Below, piece after piece: positions 30,419 to 38,964 of a stretch of DNA of 64,000 nucleotides. A program made the position numbers and the translations under genes. This DNA is from an uncultured Clostridia bacterium (GTDB lineage: Bacteria; Bacillota; Clostridia; Oscillospirales; Ruminococcaceae): positions 1 through 64,000 of the forward strand of contig CANRLW010000001.1 in NCBI GenBank assembly GCA_947631575.1. The letters run 5' to 3'. Position 1 is the stretch's first letter. Each line of letters begins with the position of its first letter. The notes under the pieces were generated by a model, which saw only the letters and a program-made list of their open reading frames with translations, was not told the DNA's origin and made no database searches.

Positions 30419-31702
30419 ATGGAAATTGTATCAAAAAACAACACGGCAGTAAATACTTATGCGCTCGAAATAAAGTTCGGTGCGGACGAGTTTGAAACGG
30501 CGATAAATGCCGCTTATAACCGTCAGAAGTCGAAGATCTCCGTTCCGGGCTTTAGAAAAGGAAAAGCGCCGAGAAAGATAATCGAATCAAAATTCGGCGA
30601 GAGCGTTTTCTTTGAGGAGGCTGTAGATATCCTCTATAAGGAAAACATCGACAAGCTTGTCGAAGATTTTGAAAAAGAGGTCGTAGATATCCAGAACTCC
30701 GAGATTACCGAAGTTAATAAGGAGAACGGCGTTACATTAAAGACCGAGTTTATCACAAAGCCCGATGTTGAAATTTCCGATTATAAGGGTTTAAAGATAA
30801 AGAAAACCGTCAAGACTGTAACCGATGAGGATATATCCAAAGAACTTGACAACATGCGTGAAAGAGTTGCAAGACTCGTCAGCGTAGAGGACAGAGTTGT
30901 TGAAAACGGCGATACGGCTGTAATTGACTTTGAGGGATTTGTAGACGGGGTTGCTTTTGAAAACGGAAAGGGCGAAAAGTTCCCGCTTGAGATAGGCTCA
31001 AACACATTTATTCCCGGCTTTGAAGAACAGATCGTAGGAAAGAATATCGGTGATGAATTTGACGTAAACGTTACTTTCCCCGAGGATTATCAGGAAGAAT
31101 CTTTAAAGGGAAAGCCCGCAGTATTCAAGTGCAAGCTCCATGAGATAAAGTCAAAGGAAATGCCCGAGCTTAATGACGATTTCGTAAAGGACGTTTCCGA
31201 AAAGGACACTGTTGACGAGCTTAAAGCGGATATCCGCGAGAAACTCGAAAAGAAAAACGCCGAGGATTCCGAAAACGAGGCTGACGCGGCTCTTATGGAC
31301 GCAATGCTTGCAAATATGAAAGTGGAGATCCCCCAGGCTATGTTTGAGCGTCATATTGACGACCGTATCCGTGAGTGGAGCGCACGCACCCGCATAAGCG
31401 TACAGGATTACCTCAAGTATACGGGAATGACAGCAGTCCAGTTCCGCGCGAATTTTGAAGAATCGTCAAAGCGCCAGGTTCGCATGAGACTTGCGCTTGA
31501 AAAAATAGCAGAGCTTGAAAACCTCGAAGTGTCCCAGGAAGAAGTTGACAAGGAAATTGCTGACCTTGCCGAGCAGTATAAGGTAGATGCTGAAAAGGTA
31601 AAACAGCTCATTCCCGAAAAGACTATAATAAGCGATCTTAAGATAGAAAAGGCGTTGGATCTTGTAAAGAACAGCGCGGTTATAGAGGAAGTTACCGAAT
31701 AA
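30419..31702 (+). CDS. tig: Trigger factor
   Basis: FRKGKAPRKIIESKFGESVFFEEA; FKBP-like middle domain; upstream of clpP-clpX. Confidence 0.96.
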   Translation: MEIVSKNNTAVNTYALEIKFGADEFETAINAAYNRQKSKISVPGFRKGKAPRKIIESKFGESVFFEEAVDILYKENIDKLVEDFEKEVVDIQNSEITEVNKENGVTLKTEFITKPDVEISDYKGLKIKKTVKTVTDEDISKELDNMRERVARLVSVEDRVVENGDTAVIDFEGFVDGVAFENGKGEKFPLEIGSNTFIPGFEEQIVGKNIGDEFDVNVTFPEDYQEESLKGKPAVFKCKLHEIKSKEMPELNDDFVKDVSEKDTVDELKADIREKLEKKNAEDSENEADAALMDAMLANMKVEIPQAMFERHIDDRIREWSARTRISVQDYLKYTGMTAVQFRANFEESSKRQVRMRLALEKIAELENLEVSQEEVDKEIADLAEQYKVDAEKVKQLIPEKTIISDLKIEKALDLVKNSAVIEEVTE

Positions 31703-31729
31703 TTCCTCTCAATTTGAAAGGAGAGTACT

Positions 31730-32335
31730 ATGGCTTATATCCCTTATGTTGTAGAGCAAAGCGCTCACGGAGAACGTTCGTATGATATTTTTTCCCGTCT
31801 GCTCAATGACAGGATAATACTTTTGCATGACGAAGTAAATTCCGCGACAGCGAGCGTTGTTGTTGCACAGATGCTTTATCTCGAAGGTCAGGATCCCGAC
31901 AAGGATATTTTCCTTTATATAAACAGCCCCGGAGGATCTGTGTCTGACGGAATGGCAATTTATGATACAATGCAGTATATAAAGTGCGATGTGTCTACTA
32001 TCTGTATGGGAATGGCTGCGTCAATGGGAGCGTTTCTGCTTTCATCGGGCGCAAAAGGAAAGCGCATAGCTCTTCCGAACAGCGAAATAATGATACACCA
32101 GCCCCTTATAGCGGGCGGCGGAATTTCCGGACAAGTAACCGACATTATGATAAGGTCGAATTATTTGCAGCGCACCAAAGAACGCTTAAACCGCATACTC
32201 AGTGAGAATACCGGAAAGCCCTATGAAACGGTTTGTCAGGATACCGAGCGCGACAACTTTATGACAGCCGAAGAGGCTCTGGCATACGGCCTTATTGATA
32301 AGGTGTATAATTCTCGTGACAACGGCGCGAAATGA
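31730..32335 (+). CDS. clpP: ATP-dependent Clp protease proteolytic subunit
   Basis: [39 protein letters not shown]. Confidence 0.97.
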   Translation: MAYIPYVVEQSAHGERSYDIFSRLLNDRIILLHDEVNSATASVVVAQMLYLEGQDPDKDIFLYINSPGGSVSDGMAIYDTMQYIKCDVSTICMGMAASMGAFLLSSGAKGKRIALPNSEIMIHQPLIAGGGISGQVTDIMIRSNYLQRTKERLNRILSENTGKPYETVCQDTERDNFMTAEEALAYGLIDKVYNSRDNGAK

Positions 32336-32356
32336 TCTGAACGGAGGAATGGTTCT

Positions 32357-33652
32357 ATGATGACCTGCTCGTTTTGCGGAAAGAGCGAATCACAGGCGCG
32401 AATGCTGTTCGGCGGGAACGACGGAGCCGTTATTTGCAGCGACTGCGTTGTCGCCTCGTATAATCTGCTTTTGGAAAGCGGAGACGTAAAGCCCCCCAGG
32501 AGCATAAAACGCACATCAAAGGGAAAGCAGACGGATTTTCTTTCAGACCCCGAAAGCATCATAACTCCCGAGGAGATAAAAGCGTATCTTGACAGGTATA
32601 TTATCGGTCAGGACGATGCGAAAAAAGTTCTCGCGGTGTCTGTTTATAACCACTATAAGCGCATTTTCATGCAGTCGGACGAAAGCGACGAGGTCGAACT
32701 TCAAAAGTCGAACGTGCTTTTGCTCGGACCTACAGGCGTCGGAAAGACACTTCTTGCGCAGAGCCTTGCAAAGCTGCTGAATGTTCCGTTTGCAATTGCC
32801 GACGCTACGACGCTTACACAGGCGGGCTATGTCGGAGAGGACGTTGAAAACGTCCTGTTGCGCCTTGTACAGGCGGCGGATTTCGATATTGAGGCTGCCG
32901 AGCGCGGAATAATCTACATTGATGAAATAGATAAAATATCCCGTCGCAGCGAAAACACTTCTATCACAAGAGATGTAAGCGGCGAGGGAGTCCAGCAGGC
33001 GCTCTTAAAGATAATCGAAGGCACGGTTTCAAACGTACCTCCCCAGGGCGGCAGAAAACACCCCCAGCAGGAGTTTATACAGGTAAACACAAAGAACATT
33101 CTGTTTATCTGCGGAGGAGCGTTTGAGGGAATAGAAAAGATGATAGCACAGCGCGTTTCAAGCTCGGCTATGGGCTTTGGCGCGGACGTTAAATCAGCAA
33201 AGGCAAAGGAAAGCGCCGACCTTTTAAAGCAGGTCAATCAGCAGGATCTTGTAAAATTCGGTATAATCCCCGAGCTTATAGGAAGACTTCCTGTTGTTGT
33301 GCCGCTTGAGGCGCTCGACGAAGATGCGCTCGTAAGGATACTTGACGAGCCGAAGAACGCGCTTATAAAGCAGTATAAGTGCTTGTTCAGCGCGGACGGT
33401 ATCGAGCTTGAATTTGAGCCGGAGGCATTAAAGGCGATCGCTAAAAAGGCAATTGAAACAAAAACAGGCGCAAGAGGACTTCGGTCTATCGTTGAGAACA
33501 CTTTGAGAGAAGTTATGTTTACAGCTCCCAGCGACCCGACGATAACAAAGATAACAATAACCGAGGGCTGTCTTGACGGCGGCGAGCCTACGATTACACA
33601 CGACGATTCCCGCGGAAAAACAGTGAAGGTCACAAAAAAGAAAACAGGCTGA
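32357..33652 (+). CDS. clpX: ATP-dependent Clp protease ATP-binding subunit ClpX
   Basis: CSFCGKSE zinc finger, [25 protein letters not shown]. Confidence 0.97.
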   Translation: MMTCSFCGKSESQARMLFGGNDGAVICSDCVVASYNLLLESGDVKPPRSIKRTSKGKQTDFLSDPESIITPEEIKAYLDRYIIGQDDAKKVLAVSVYNHYKRIFMQSDESDEVELQKSNVLLLGPTGVGKTLLAQSLAKLLNVPFAIADATTLTQAGYVGEDVENVLLRLVQAADFDIEAAERGIIYIDEIDKISRRSENTSITRDVSGEGVQQALLKIIEGTVSNVPPQGGRKHPQQEFIQVNTKNILFICGGAFEGIEKMIAQRVSSSAMGFGADVKSAKAKESADLLKQVNQQDLVKFGIIPELIGRLPVVVPLEALDEDALVRILDEPKNALIKQYKCLFSADGIELEFEPEALKAIAKKAIETKTGARGLRSIVENTLREVMFTAPSDPTITKITITEGCLDGGEPTITHDDSRGKTVKVTKKKTG

Positions 33653-33668
33653 TGCTTAGTTGAACTTA

Positions 33669-33708
33669 AAGCTGTTCGGTATCAATTTTCGGATATCGAA
33701 CAGCTTTT
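33669..33708 (+). terminator. Rho-independent terminator after clpX
   Basis: AAGCTGTTCG...CGAACAGCTTTT. Confidence 0.7.
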
Positions 33709-33725
33709 GATTATCAGGAGAAAAA

Positions 33726-34640
33726 ATGGGAAAGGTATATAGAAAACAGCAGATAGAGGGAGTTACCGTTCCTGCCGTTATTCATAACAGACAGTATTTC
33801 TGGCTCAATATGGCGGTCTACGAGGACGGTACAATAAGCTGTTGGGAAAAGACGGATCTTTGTGACGTTATGCGCCAGCTTGAACGCGGGTGGCTAACTC
33901 CGATAATTCCCGATGGCGAAAGTTTGAGCGTTCACGGCTTGTGTACGCTTGAAATAATTTCTGCAAGTTGGAATTTTGACAAGGAGAGCTATCGCAGGTT
34001 TATCGAGGACACGGTGCGCTCTATAAATCCCGAAATGGCGAATATCTACGAGACCACCCAGCGTGAAAAAGACAAATGGAAAAAATATCACGTCGGGTTT
34101 TCCGCATATCCCACGCCGTTTAAACTAAGCGGAAATTTCGGCTATGAAACTTCGGACGGCAAGCAGATGAACATTTTTCTCCGCCAAAACGGGGAAATAA
34201 TGCTGACTTCTGTGTCGGTTTTTGCTGACGGTACATTTTCTGTTGACGGTCTTGACGGGGAAGAATATATAACGCTTGAAAAGATTCGCGAGCTGTTTAA
34301 CGAAGACGTCCTTTGCGTTAAACCCTGTGATAATGAAACCGTGAGTTTCGGCGCACTCGGAAAAGCCCGCTGTAAGACAATTTATGACGTGCTGAAAGAT
34401 GAAAAAATAAAGGAAATAGAAAACGAACTGCTTAGGATTCAGAACAAGCCCGATGCGTTTGAAACCGCCCGGCAGGCTTATATTAACTATCTTATATACC
34501 CGTCAGAGCAAAACAAAGAAAAACTCCGCTCGGCATACGAGGCAGTCCCCGAACATCAGAGAATGTACCTCGGCGATATGGACACTCGCGACAGGGATTA
34601 TATACGGATACTTTATACAAACGATAAACGTGAAGTTTAA
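33726..34640 (+). CDS. Hypothetical protein
   Basis: 304 aa intact ORF with SD aggag; no family recognised. Confidence 0.7.
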   Translation: MGKVYRKQQIEGVTVPAVIHNRQYFWLNMAVYEDGTISCWEKTDLCDVMRQLERGWLTPIIPDGESLSVHGLCTLEIISASWNFDKESYRRFIEDTVRSINPEMANIYETTQREKDKWKKYHVGFSAYPTPFKLSGNFGYETSDGKQMNIFLRQNGEIMLTSVSVFADGTFSVDGLDGEEYITLEKIRELFNEDVLCVKPCDNETVSFGALGKARCKTIYDVLKDEKIKEIENELLRIQNKPDAFETARQAYINYLIYPSEQNKEKLRSAYEAVPEHQRMYLGDMDTRDRDYIRILYTNDKREV

Positions 34641-34655
34641 GCACAGGAGAATGGC

Positions 34656-34964
34656 ATGGGAACATTTGAAAAAATCTACGAGATCGTAAAGAAAATACCA
34701 TATGGCAAAGTCGCAACATACGGGCAGATAGCGTGTATGTGCGGAAATCCCCGCTTGGCAAGGGCGGTCGGCTATGCTCTCCATTCAAACCCCGATCCCG
34801 AAAATATCCGCTGTTATCGCGTTGTAAACCGCTTTGGAAAGCTCGCTCCCGCGTTTGCCTTCGGCGGTCAGGATAAGCAGGCGGAGCTGCTCAGGGCAGA
34901 GGGAATTGAAGTAAGCGACGATTACACGGTAGACCTTGAAAAATATATGTGGAATGGGCTCTAA
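34656..34964 (+). CDS. MGMT / alkyltransferase-like family protein with altered active-site motif
   Basis: IPYGKVATYGQIA...LARAVGYALHSNP...RCYRVVNR (canonical PCHRVV). Confidence 0.88.
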   Translation: MGTFEKIYEIVKKIPYGKVATYGQIACMCGNPRLARAVGYALHSNPDPENIRCYRVVNRFGKLAPAFAFGGQDKQAELLRAEGIEVSDDYTVDLEKYMWNGL

Positions 34965-34969
34965 AGTAA

Positions 34970-35004
34970 AAGAGGCAGGGAGAAATTCCTGCCTCTTGTT
35001 TTTT
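34970..35004 (+). terminator. Rho-independent terminator
   Basis: AAGAGGCAGG-gagaaatt-CCTGCCTCTT GTTTTTT. Confidence 0.88.
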
Positions 35005-35064
35005 ATTTCGTTAAGTATTCTTCAACAGCGTTTACAAAAAGCTGCGACAACGACAAGCCCTTTT
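34998..35064 (-). pseudogene. Duplicated 3' fragment of the RHH antitoxin-like gene at 35377-35550
   Basis: 67 bp identical to 35372-35438 except one T/C; junction runs straight into a heptamer array. Confidence 0.85.
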
Positions 35065-35097
35065 AGAGGTTAGAGGTTGGATGTAAGAGGTAAGAAT
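35063..35097 (+). repeat. Family A heptamer array
   Basis: TTAGAGG TTAGAGG TTGGATG TAAGAGG TAAGAAT. Confidence 0.7.
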
Positions 35098-35142
35098 TTC
35101 GGGGAACTTTTGATAGTTAAAGTTTTTTTGCGTTCATAGAAA

Positions 35143-35230
35143 GGGGCTAGAGGCTAGAGCATAAGCCGAAAGGGTGTTTGCTGAATATAACGCATAAAAA
35201 AGGGATAAGGGTTTAAACTCTAATCTCTAG
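35143..35230. repeat. Family A composite element, most complete copy
   Basis: CTAGAGG CTAGAG...GCCGAAAGGGTGTTTGCTGAATATAACGCATAAAAAAGGGATAAGGGTTTAAACTCTAATCTCTAG. Confidence 0.7.
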
Positions 35231-35268
35231 AATGGCGGGTCGCAGGGCGCGCCTAGCGCCGCGAACTG

Positions 35269-35293
35269 CCCCCTTCCCCTTCGGGGAAGGGGG
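35269..35293. repeat. Perfect GC-rich palindrome
   Basis: CCCCCTTCCCC-ttc-GGGGAAGGGGG. Confidence 0.75.
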
Positions 35294-35376
35294 TTAGGGG
35301 GTTATGGCAAGATAACGTTATTGAGAAAAATACCGTTTGCAAAGAATCACAAATAGGTTTTAAAAAACAAAGTTTT

Positions 35377-35550
35377 TTATTTCGCTAAGTATTCTTCAAC
35401 AGCGTTTACAAAAAGCTGCGACAACGACAAGCCCTTTTCCTCGGCTATTTTTTTATAACGCTCTTTTTCGCCTTTTTTAACAAGTACGTTAATATGGTCG
35501 TAAGTTTTTGCATTGTAGCGGTTTTTTACGGCGGCAGATGTTTTGCCCAT
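35377..35550 (-). CDS. Arc/ribbon-helix-helix-type small protein (antitoxin-like)
   Basis: MGKTSAAVKNRYNAKTYDHINVLVKKGEKERYKKIAEEKGLSLSQLFVNAVEEYLAK. Confidence 0.85.
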   Translation of the reverse strand: MGKTSAAVKNRYNAKTYDHINVLVKKGEKERYKKIAEEKGLSLSQLFVNAVEEYLAK

Positions 35551-35592
35551 TTTATCACCCCCTTGCATTTAAAAATGACCGTTGATTATTAT

Positions 35593-35874
35593 TTACTTTT
35601 TGAAGAGATCAGAATGTGTTCCCGTTTGAGCTAATGTCAATGTCAGAACATCGTCCTCAACAAGGTATATCAACAGCCAGTCGGGCTTAATATGACATTC
35701 TCGAAAGCCTGTGAAATTTCCCGTCAACTCATGGTCATGGTATTTAGGCGCAAGCGGGTTTCCGTTGCTAAGCTGTACTAAAACGTCATCAAGAGCGGTT
35801 AGATCCGCACCGCGTTTTTTCATAAGCTTATAACCCTGTTTAAAAGCAGACGTGAATTTAATTTTGTACTTCAT
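35593..35874 (-). CDS. yafQ: RelE/YafQ family type II toxin
   Basis: YKIKFTSAFKQGYKLMKKRG...YHDHELTGNFTGFRECHIKPDWLLIYLVED. Confidence 0.92.
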   Translation of the reverse strand: MKYKIKFTSAFKQGYKLMKKRGADLTALDDVLVQLSNGNPLAPKYHDHELTGNFTGFRECHIKPDWLLIYLVEDDVLTLTLAQTGTHSDLFKK

Positions 35875-36143
35875 TCGTCCAACTCCGCCTTTAAACTCTC
35901 AATATCGTCAAATGCCTTTGCATTTTGGTCGCGGGAAATGCGCCTTGCCTCTTCCATTGCCTCGAGCGTTTTGGCGTTATACATCGGCATTTCCACCGCA
36001 AACGGCAACCCTCCGCGCAAAACGCACTGATGCAAGAACATATTGACCGCCGACGACATATCCAGTCCGAGATTTTCAAAAAGCGCAGACGCTTCTTCTT
36101 TTACTTTTGCGTCGATCCTTATTTGCGTAGGTGTTGTAGCCAT
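35871..36143 (-). CDS. dinJ: RelB/DinJ family antitoxin
   Basis: TPTQIRIDAKVKEEASALFENLGLDMSSAVNMFLHQCVLRGGLPF; 4-nt overlap with yafQ. Confidence 0.93.
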   Translation of the reverse strand: MATTPTQIRIDAKVKEEASALFENLGLDMSSAVNMFLHQCVLRGGLPFAVEMPMYNAKTLEAMEEARRISRDQNAKAFDDIESLKAELDE

Positions 36144-36156
36144 AATATCACCCCTT

Positions 36157-36191
36157 TTAGATGTAAGAAATTAGAGGTAAGAGGTAAGAAT
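36157..36191 (-). repeat. Family A heptamer array upstream of dinJ
   Basis: Plus strand TTAGATG TAAGAAA TTAGAGG TAAGAGG TAAGAAT. Confidence 0.7.
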
Positions 36192-36511
36192 ATGTTACCC
36201 CTTACTGCTTTTATTATACACCTTTTGGTTTACATTGTCAAGCATTTTGATAAGAAAAGAACGCTTTTTTACAAACAACGTGAATTGCTCCTGCTTTAAA
36301 TTAACCAAACTTTTTCCACCATATTGTGCACAATTAACAAAAAAGCATGGCAGAATTCTTGTAAATCCGCATTGTGCAATATTTCTACTTGATTTTTACG
36401 GAAAAATTTGTTATAATAAATAGGATTGTGTATAAAGTCCGCTTTCGGGAGTTATATACAGCTTGAATAAAAAAATATGTTTTTTAATATAAATAATTTG
36501 AGGGAATTCAA

Positions 36512-38962
36512 ATGGCACAGTTTTTTGATTTTAAAGAAGATTATTACGGTTTGACTTCCGCAGATGCGGAAAAAAGACTTTCAACATACGGTCCGAATAT
36601 ATATACGAAAAATGCTGTAAAAAGCCGTCACATATACACAGACGTTATATTTTCGCCTTCGGTCATTATGATGCTTGCGGCGGGCATTATCTCCTTTTTC
36701 GGCATAGGCATTGCGGCGGGAATTTTTACCGTTATTATTGACGCCCTCTATTGCGCGGGAGAAATTTATTTCAGAAGATCCGCTGAAAAGCGTATTGCTG
36801 AAACAAATGAAACGTTCACAATAAAAATGCGCGTTATACGAAACGGAAAAGTAGAGCTTATAGAAAAGGAAAAAATAGTTCCCGAAGATCTAATTATCAT
36901 ACAGGACGGCGAGAGAGTGCCTGCGGACGCATTTATACTCGAATCGCGGGAGCTTACCTGCGACGAAAGCCTGTTTACGGGTAGCCCCACTCCTGCCGCA
37001 AAATACGCGGGAGGTATTTCAGCTAGCGAGTTTAAGCCTACCTTTGTTTATGCCGAAACATCTGTACTTTCGGGAATGGCTGTATGTAAGGTCAGCGCTA
37101 CGGGAGTTGATACGAAATATTATCAGCATATCGGAGAGCCGCCCGAAAGAGAACCGTATTTTACCGGCATTGAAAAAATAATTCGTTCGATCGTTCCCAC
37201 GAGCAGCGTTATTGCGCTTGTGATGACAATGTTTACGCTTGTTGTCGGCATTATAAATAAAAACGAAACCATACCTACTGCCGTAAGCGCGCTGACGTTG
37301 GGACTTTGTTTCGTTCCCACGGGAATAGGTTTAGTTTTGAGGTTCTATTATTCGCGCGGACTTTCTGAGCTTTTAAAGTGCGGCGCTGTAATAAGGTCGT
37401 ATAATGACATTGAAAAACTCAACAGCCTTTCGATAATGTGCGTTGAAAAGGAAGGCGCTATATCAAAAGATGCTCTTGAGGTGCGCGCAATATATGCACA
37501 GAGCGAAGAGCTTTTGTATGACGTCGCGGCACTTGCGATAAACAGAAATACCATAGACCCTTCAGAGCGTGCGCTTTTGGTGAAGGCGTCGTTTTCTTCG
37601 GAGAATTTTTCCGATATATATTCACGGTTTGAGTTTATTGAAGAACTTCCCGATGACGGGTCAATAAGCGGCGCACTGTGGAATGTCGGCGGCGACAGAC
37701 TGTATTGTATAAAAGGCGCTCCGGAGCAAATTCTCCCCATGTGCCGAATGAAAAGCGAAAGGCTTATTTCCGCACAGAAAAAATATCAGAGCTATTATGA
37801 AAAAGGCTGGTCGGTAATTGCGTTCGCGTGCGTAGAGGCAAAAAGCGAAGAGCTTGATAAAACCGCAGGATTCAGCTATACATTTGTCGGATTTGCGGCA
37901 TTTTCCGCTCCGTTGAGAGATTCGGTATCAACCGCCGTAAAGACCTGCCAGAGCGCGGGAGTGAGAGTCGTTATGCTTTGCGAGGACTCGCCCGACATTG
38001 CGGCGGTAACAGCTAAAATGATAGGCATACGCTCCGACAAGACCGTAACAGGCGCTCAGCTTGAAAGCGGTGAGGCAACAGACAGCGACATATATGCAAA
38101 TATTTCATCTGCTCAAAAGCGTGAGATAATCAGACGGCTTAAGGCAGATGGAAACGTTGTGGGTATGCTCGGAACGCGCGTCGCTGATACCGAACCGCTG
38201 AGAACTGCCGATATAGGATTTACTATCGCGGAAAATTGTTCTCCAAGCGTAAGAGAAACGGCGGATATCGTTATGGATAATGACAATTTCTTCTCTATCG
38301 CAGACGCAATTGCCGCCGCTCGTCAGATACACAGAAACATAAAGCGCGGCGTGTCGCTGATAATATCGGGCTATATAGGTTTTCTGACGCTGGTAATAAT
38401 AAACCTGTTCGCTGATTTTCGGCTTATGCTTGACCCGCCGATACTTGCGCTGTTTACTATGCTGCTCCTGCCGGTTTTCGCTTTAAGCTTTTCACGAAAC
38501 AAGTCGGACATGACCTCTAAAATGCCGAGTTCGGACTTTATTTCCCATAGAAGGTTCAACTACCGCTATCTTGTTATGTGCGGTATAACGGGCTTGTTTA
38601 CGGGCATAGCCGCGGCAGTATCATATGCGCTGATGTATAATGATACGATATCGGGTCTTGACCAGGGCGCGGCAAGGAGCTGTGGATTTATAACGCTTAT
38701 GATATCGATCTGTGCTTTTGCTTTTATTCGTCATTCTGACACGAACCCTCTGAAGGAGTTTATAAAGTCGGGAAAGGTGTCGATAATATCTCTTTGCGCG
38801 GCAATTATTTGCTCGGTTGCTTTTGTTTTCATTCCGTTTACGGGCAGTATCTTCGGATTTTTGCCGATAGACCTTTTCGCAGTAATAATAAGCATTCTTA
38901 TAGGAATATTCCCCGCAATAATATTCTTTTTCGTTAAATATTTTCTAAAGATAAAGGAGTAA
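36512..38962 (+). CDS. P-type cation-ATPase homologue with all key catalytic motifs substituted (predicted pseudo-ATPase)
   Basis: Overall P2-type architecture, KGAPE retained; EKEGA for DKTGT, TGSP for TGES, GTRVADTEP for GDGVNDAP, CED for TGD. Confidence 0.85.
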   Translation: MAQFFDFKEDYYGLTSADAEKRLSTYGPNIYTKNAVKSRHIYTDVIFSPSVIMMLAAGIISFFGIGIAAGIFTVIIDALYCAGEIYFRRSAEKRIAETNETFTIKMRVIRNGKVELIEKEKIVPEDLIIIQDGERVPADAFILESRELTCDESLFTGSPTPAAKYAGGISASEFKPTFVYAETSVLSGMAVCKVSATGVDTKYYQHIGEPPEREPYFTGIEKIIRSIVPTSSVIALVMTMFTLVVGIINKNETIPTAVSALTLGLCFVPTGIGLVLRFYYSRGLSELLKCGAVIRSYNDIEKLNSLSIMCVEKEGAISKDALEVRAIYAQSEELLYDVAALAINRNTIDPSERALLVKASFSSENFSDIYSRFEFIEELPDDGSISGALWNVGGDRLYCIKGAPEQILPMCRMKSERLISAQKKYQSYYEKGWSVIAFACVEAKSEELDKTAGFSYTFVGFAAFSAPLRDSVSTAVKTCQSAGVRVVMLCEDSPDIAAVTAKMIGIRSDKTVTGAQLESGEATDSDIYANISSAQKREIIRRLKADGNVVGMLGTRVADTEPLRTADIGFTIAENCSPSVRETADIVMDNDNFFSIADAIAAARQIHRNIKRGVSLIISGYIGFLTLVIINLFADFRLMLDPPILALFTMLLLPVFALSFSRNKSDMTSKMPSSDFISHRRFNYRYLVMCGITGLFTGIAAAVSYALMYNDTISGLDQGAARSCGFITLMISICAFAFIRHSDTNPLKEFIKSGKVSIISLCAAIICSVAFVFIPFTGSIFGFLPIDLFAVIISILIGIFPAIIFFFVKYFLKIKE

Positions 38963-38964
38963 AA

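Noticed and set aside
7266-36191. Heptamer arrays considered as CRISPR-like
   Set aside because: Units are contiguous 7-bp repeats without spacers and there are no cas genes in the window.
36512-38962. Pseudogene interpretation of the P-type ATPase homologue
   Set aside because: 816-codon frame is intact with conserved architecture and a coupled downstream gene; motif substitutions without frame decay fit a pseudoenzyme better, though recent decay is not excluded.
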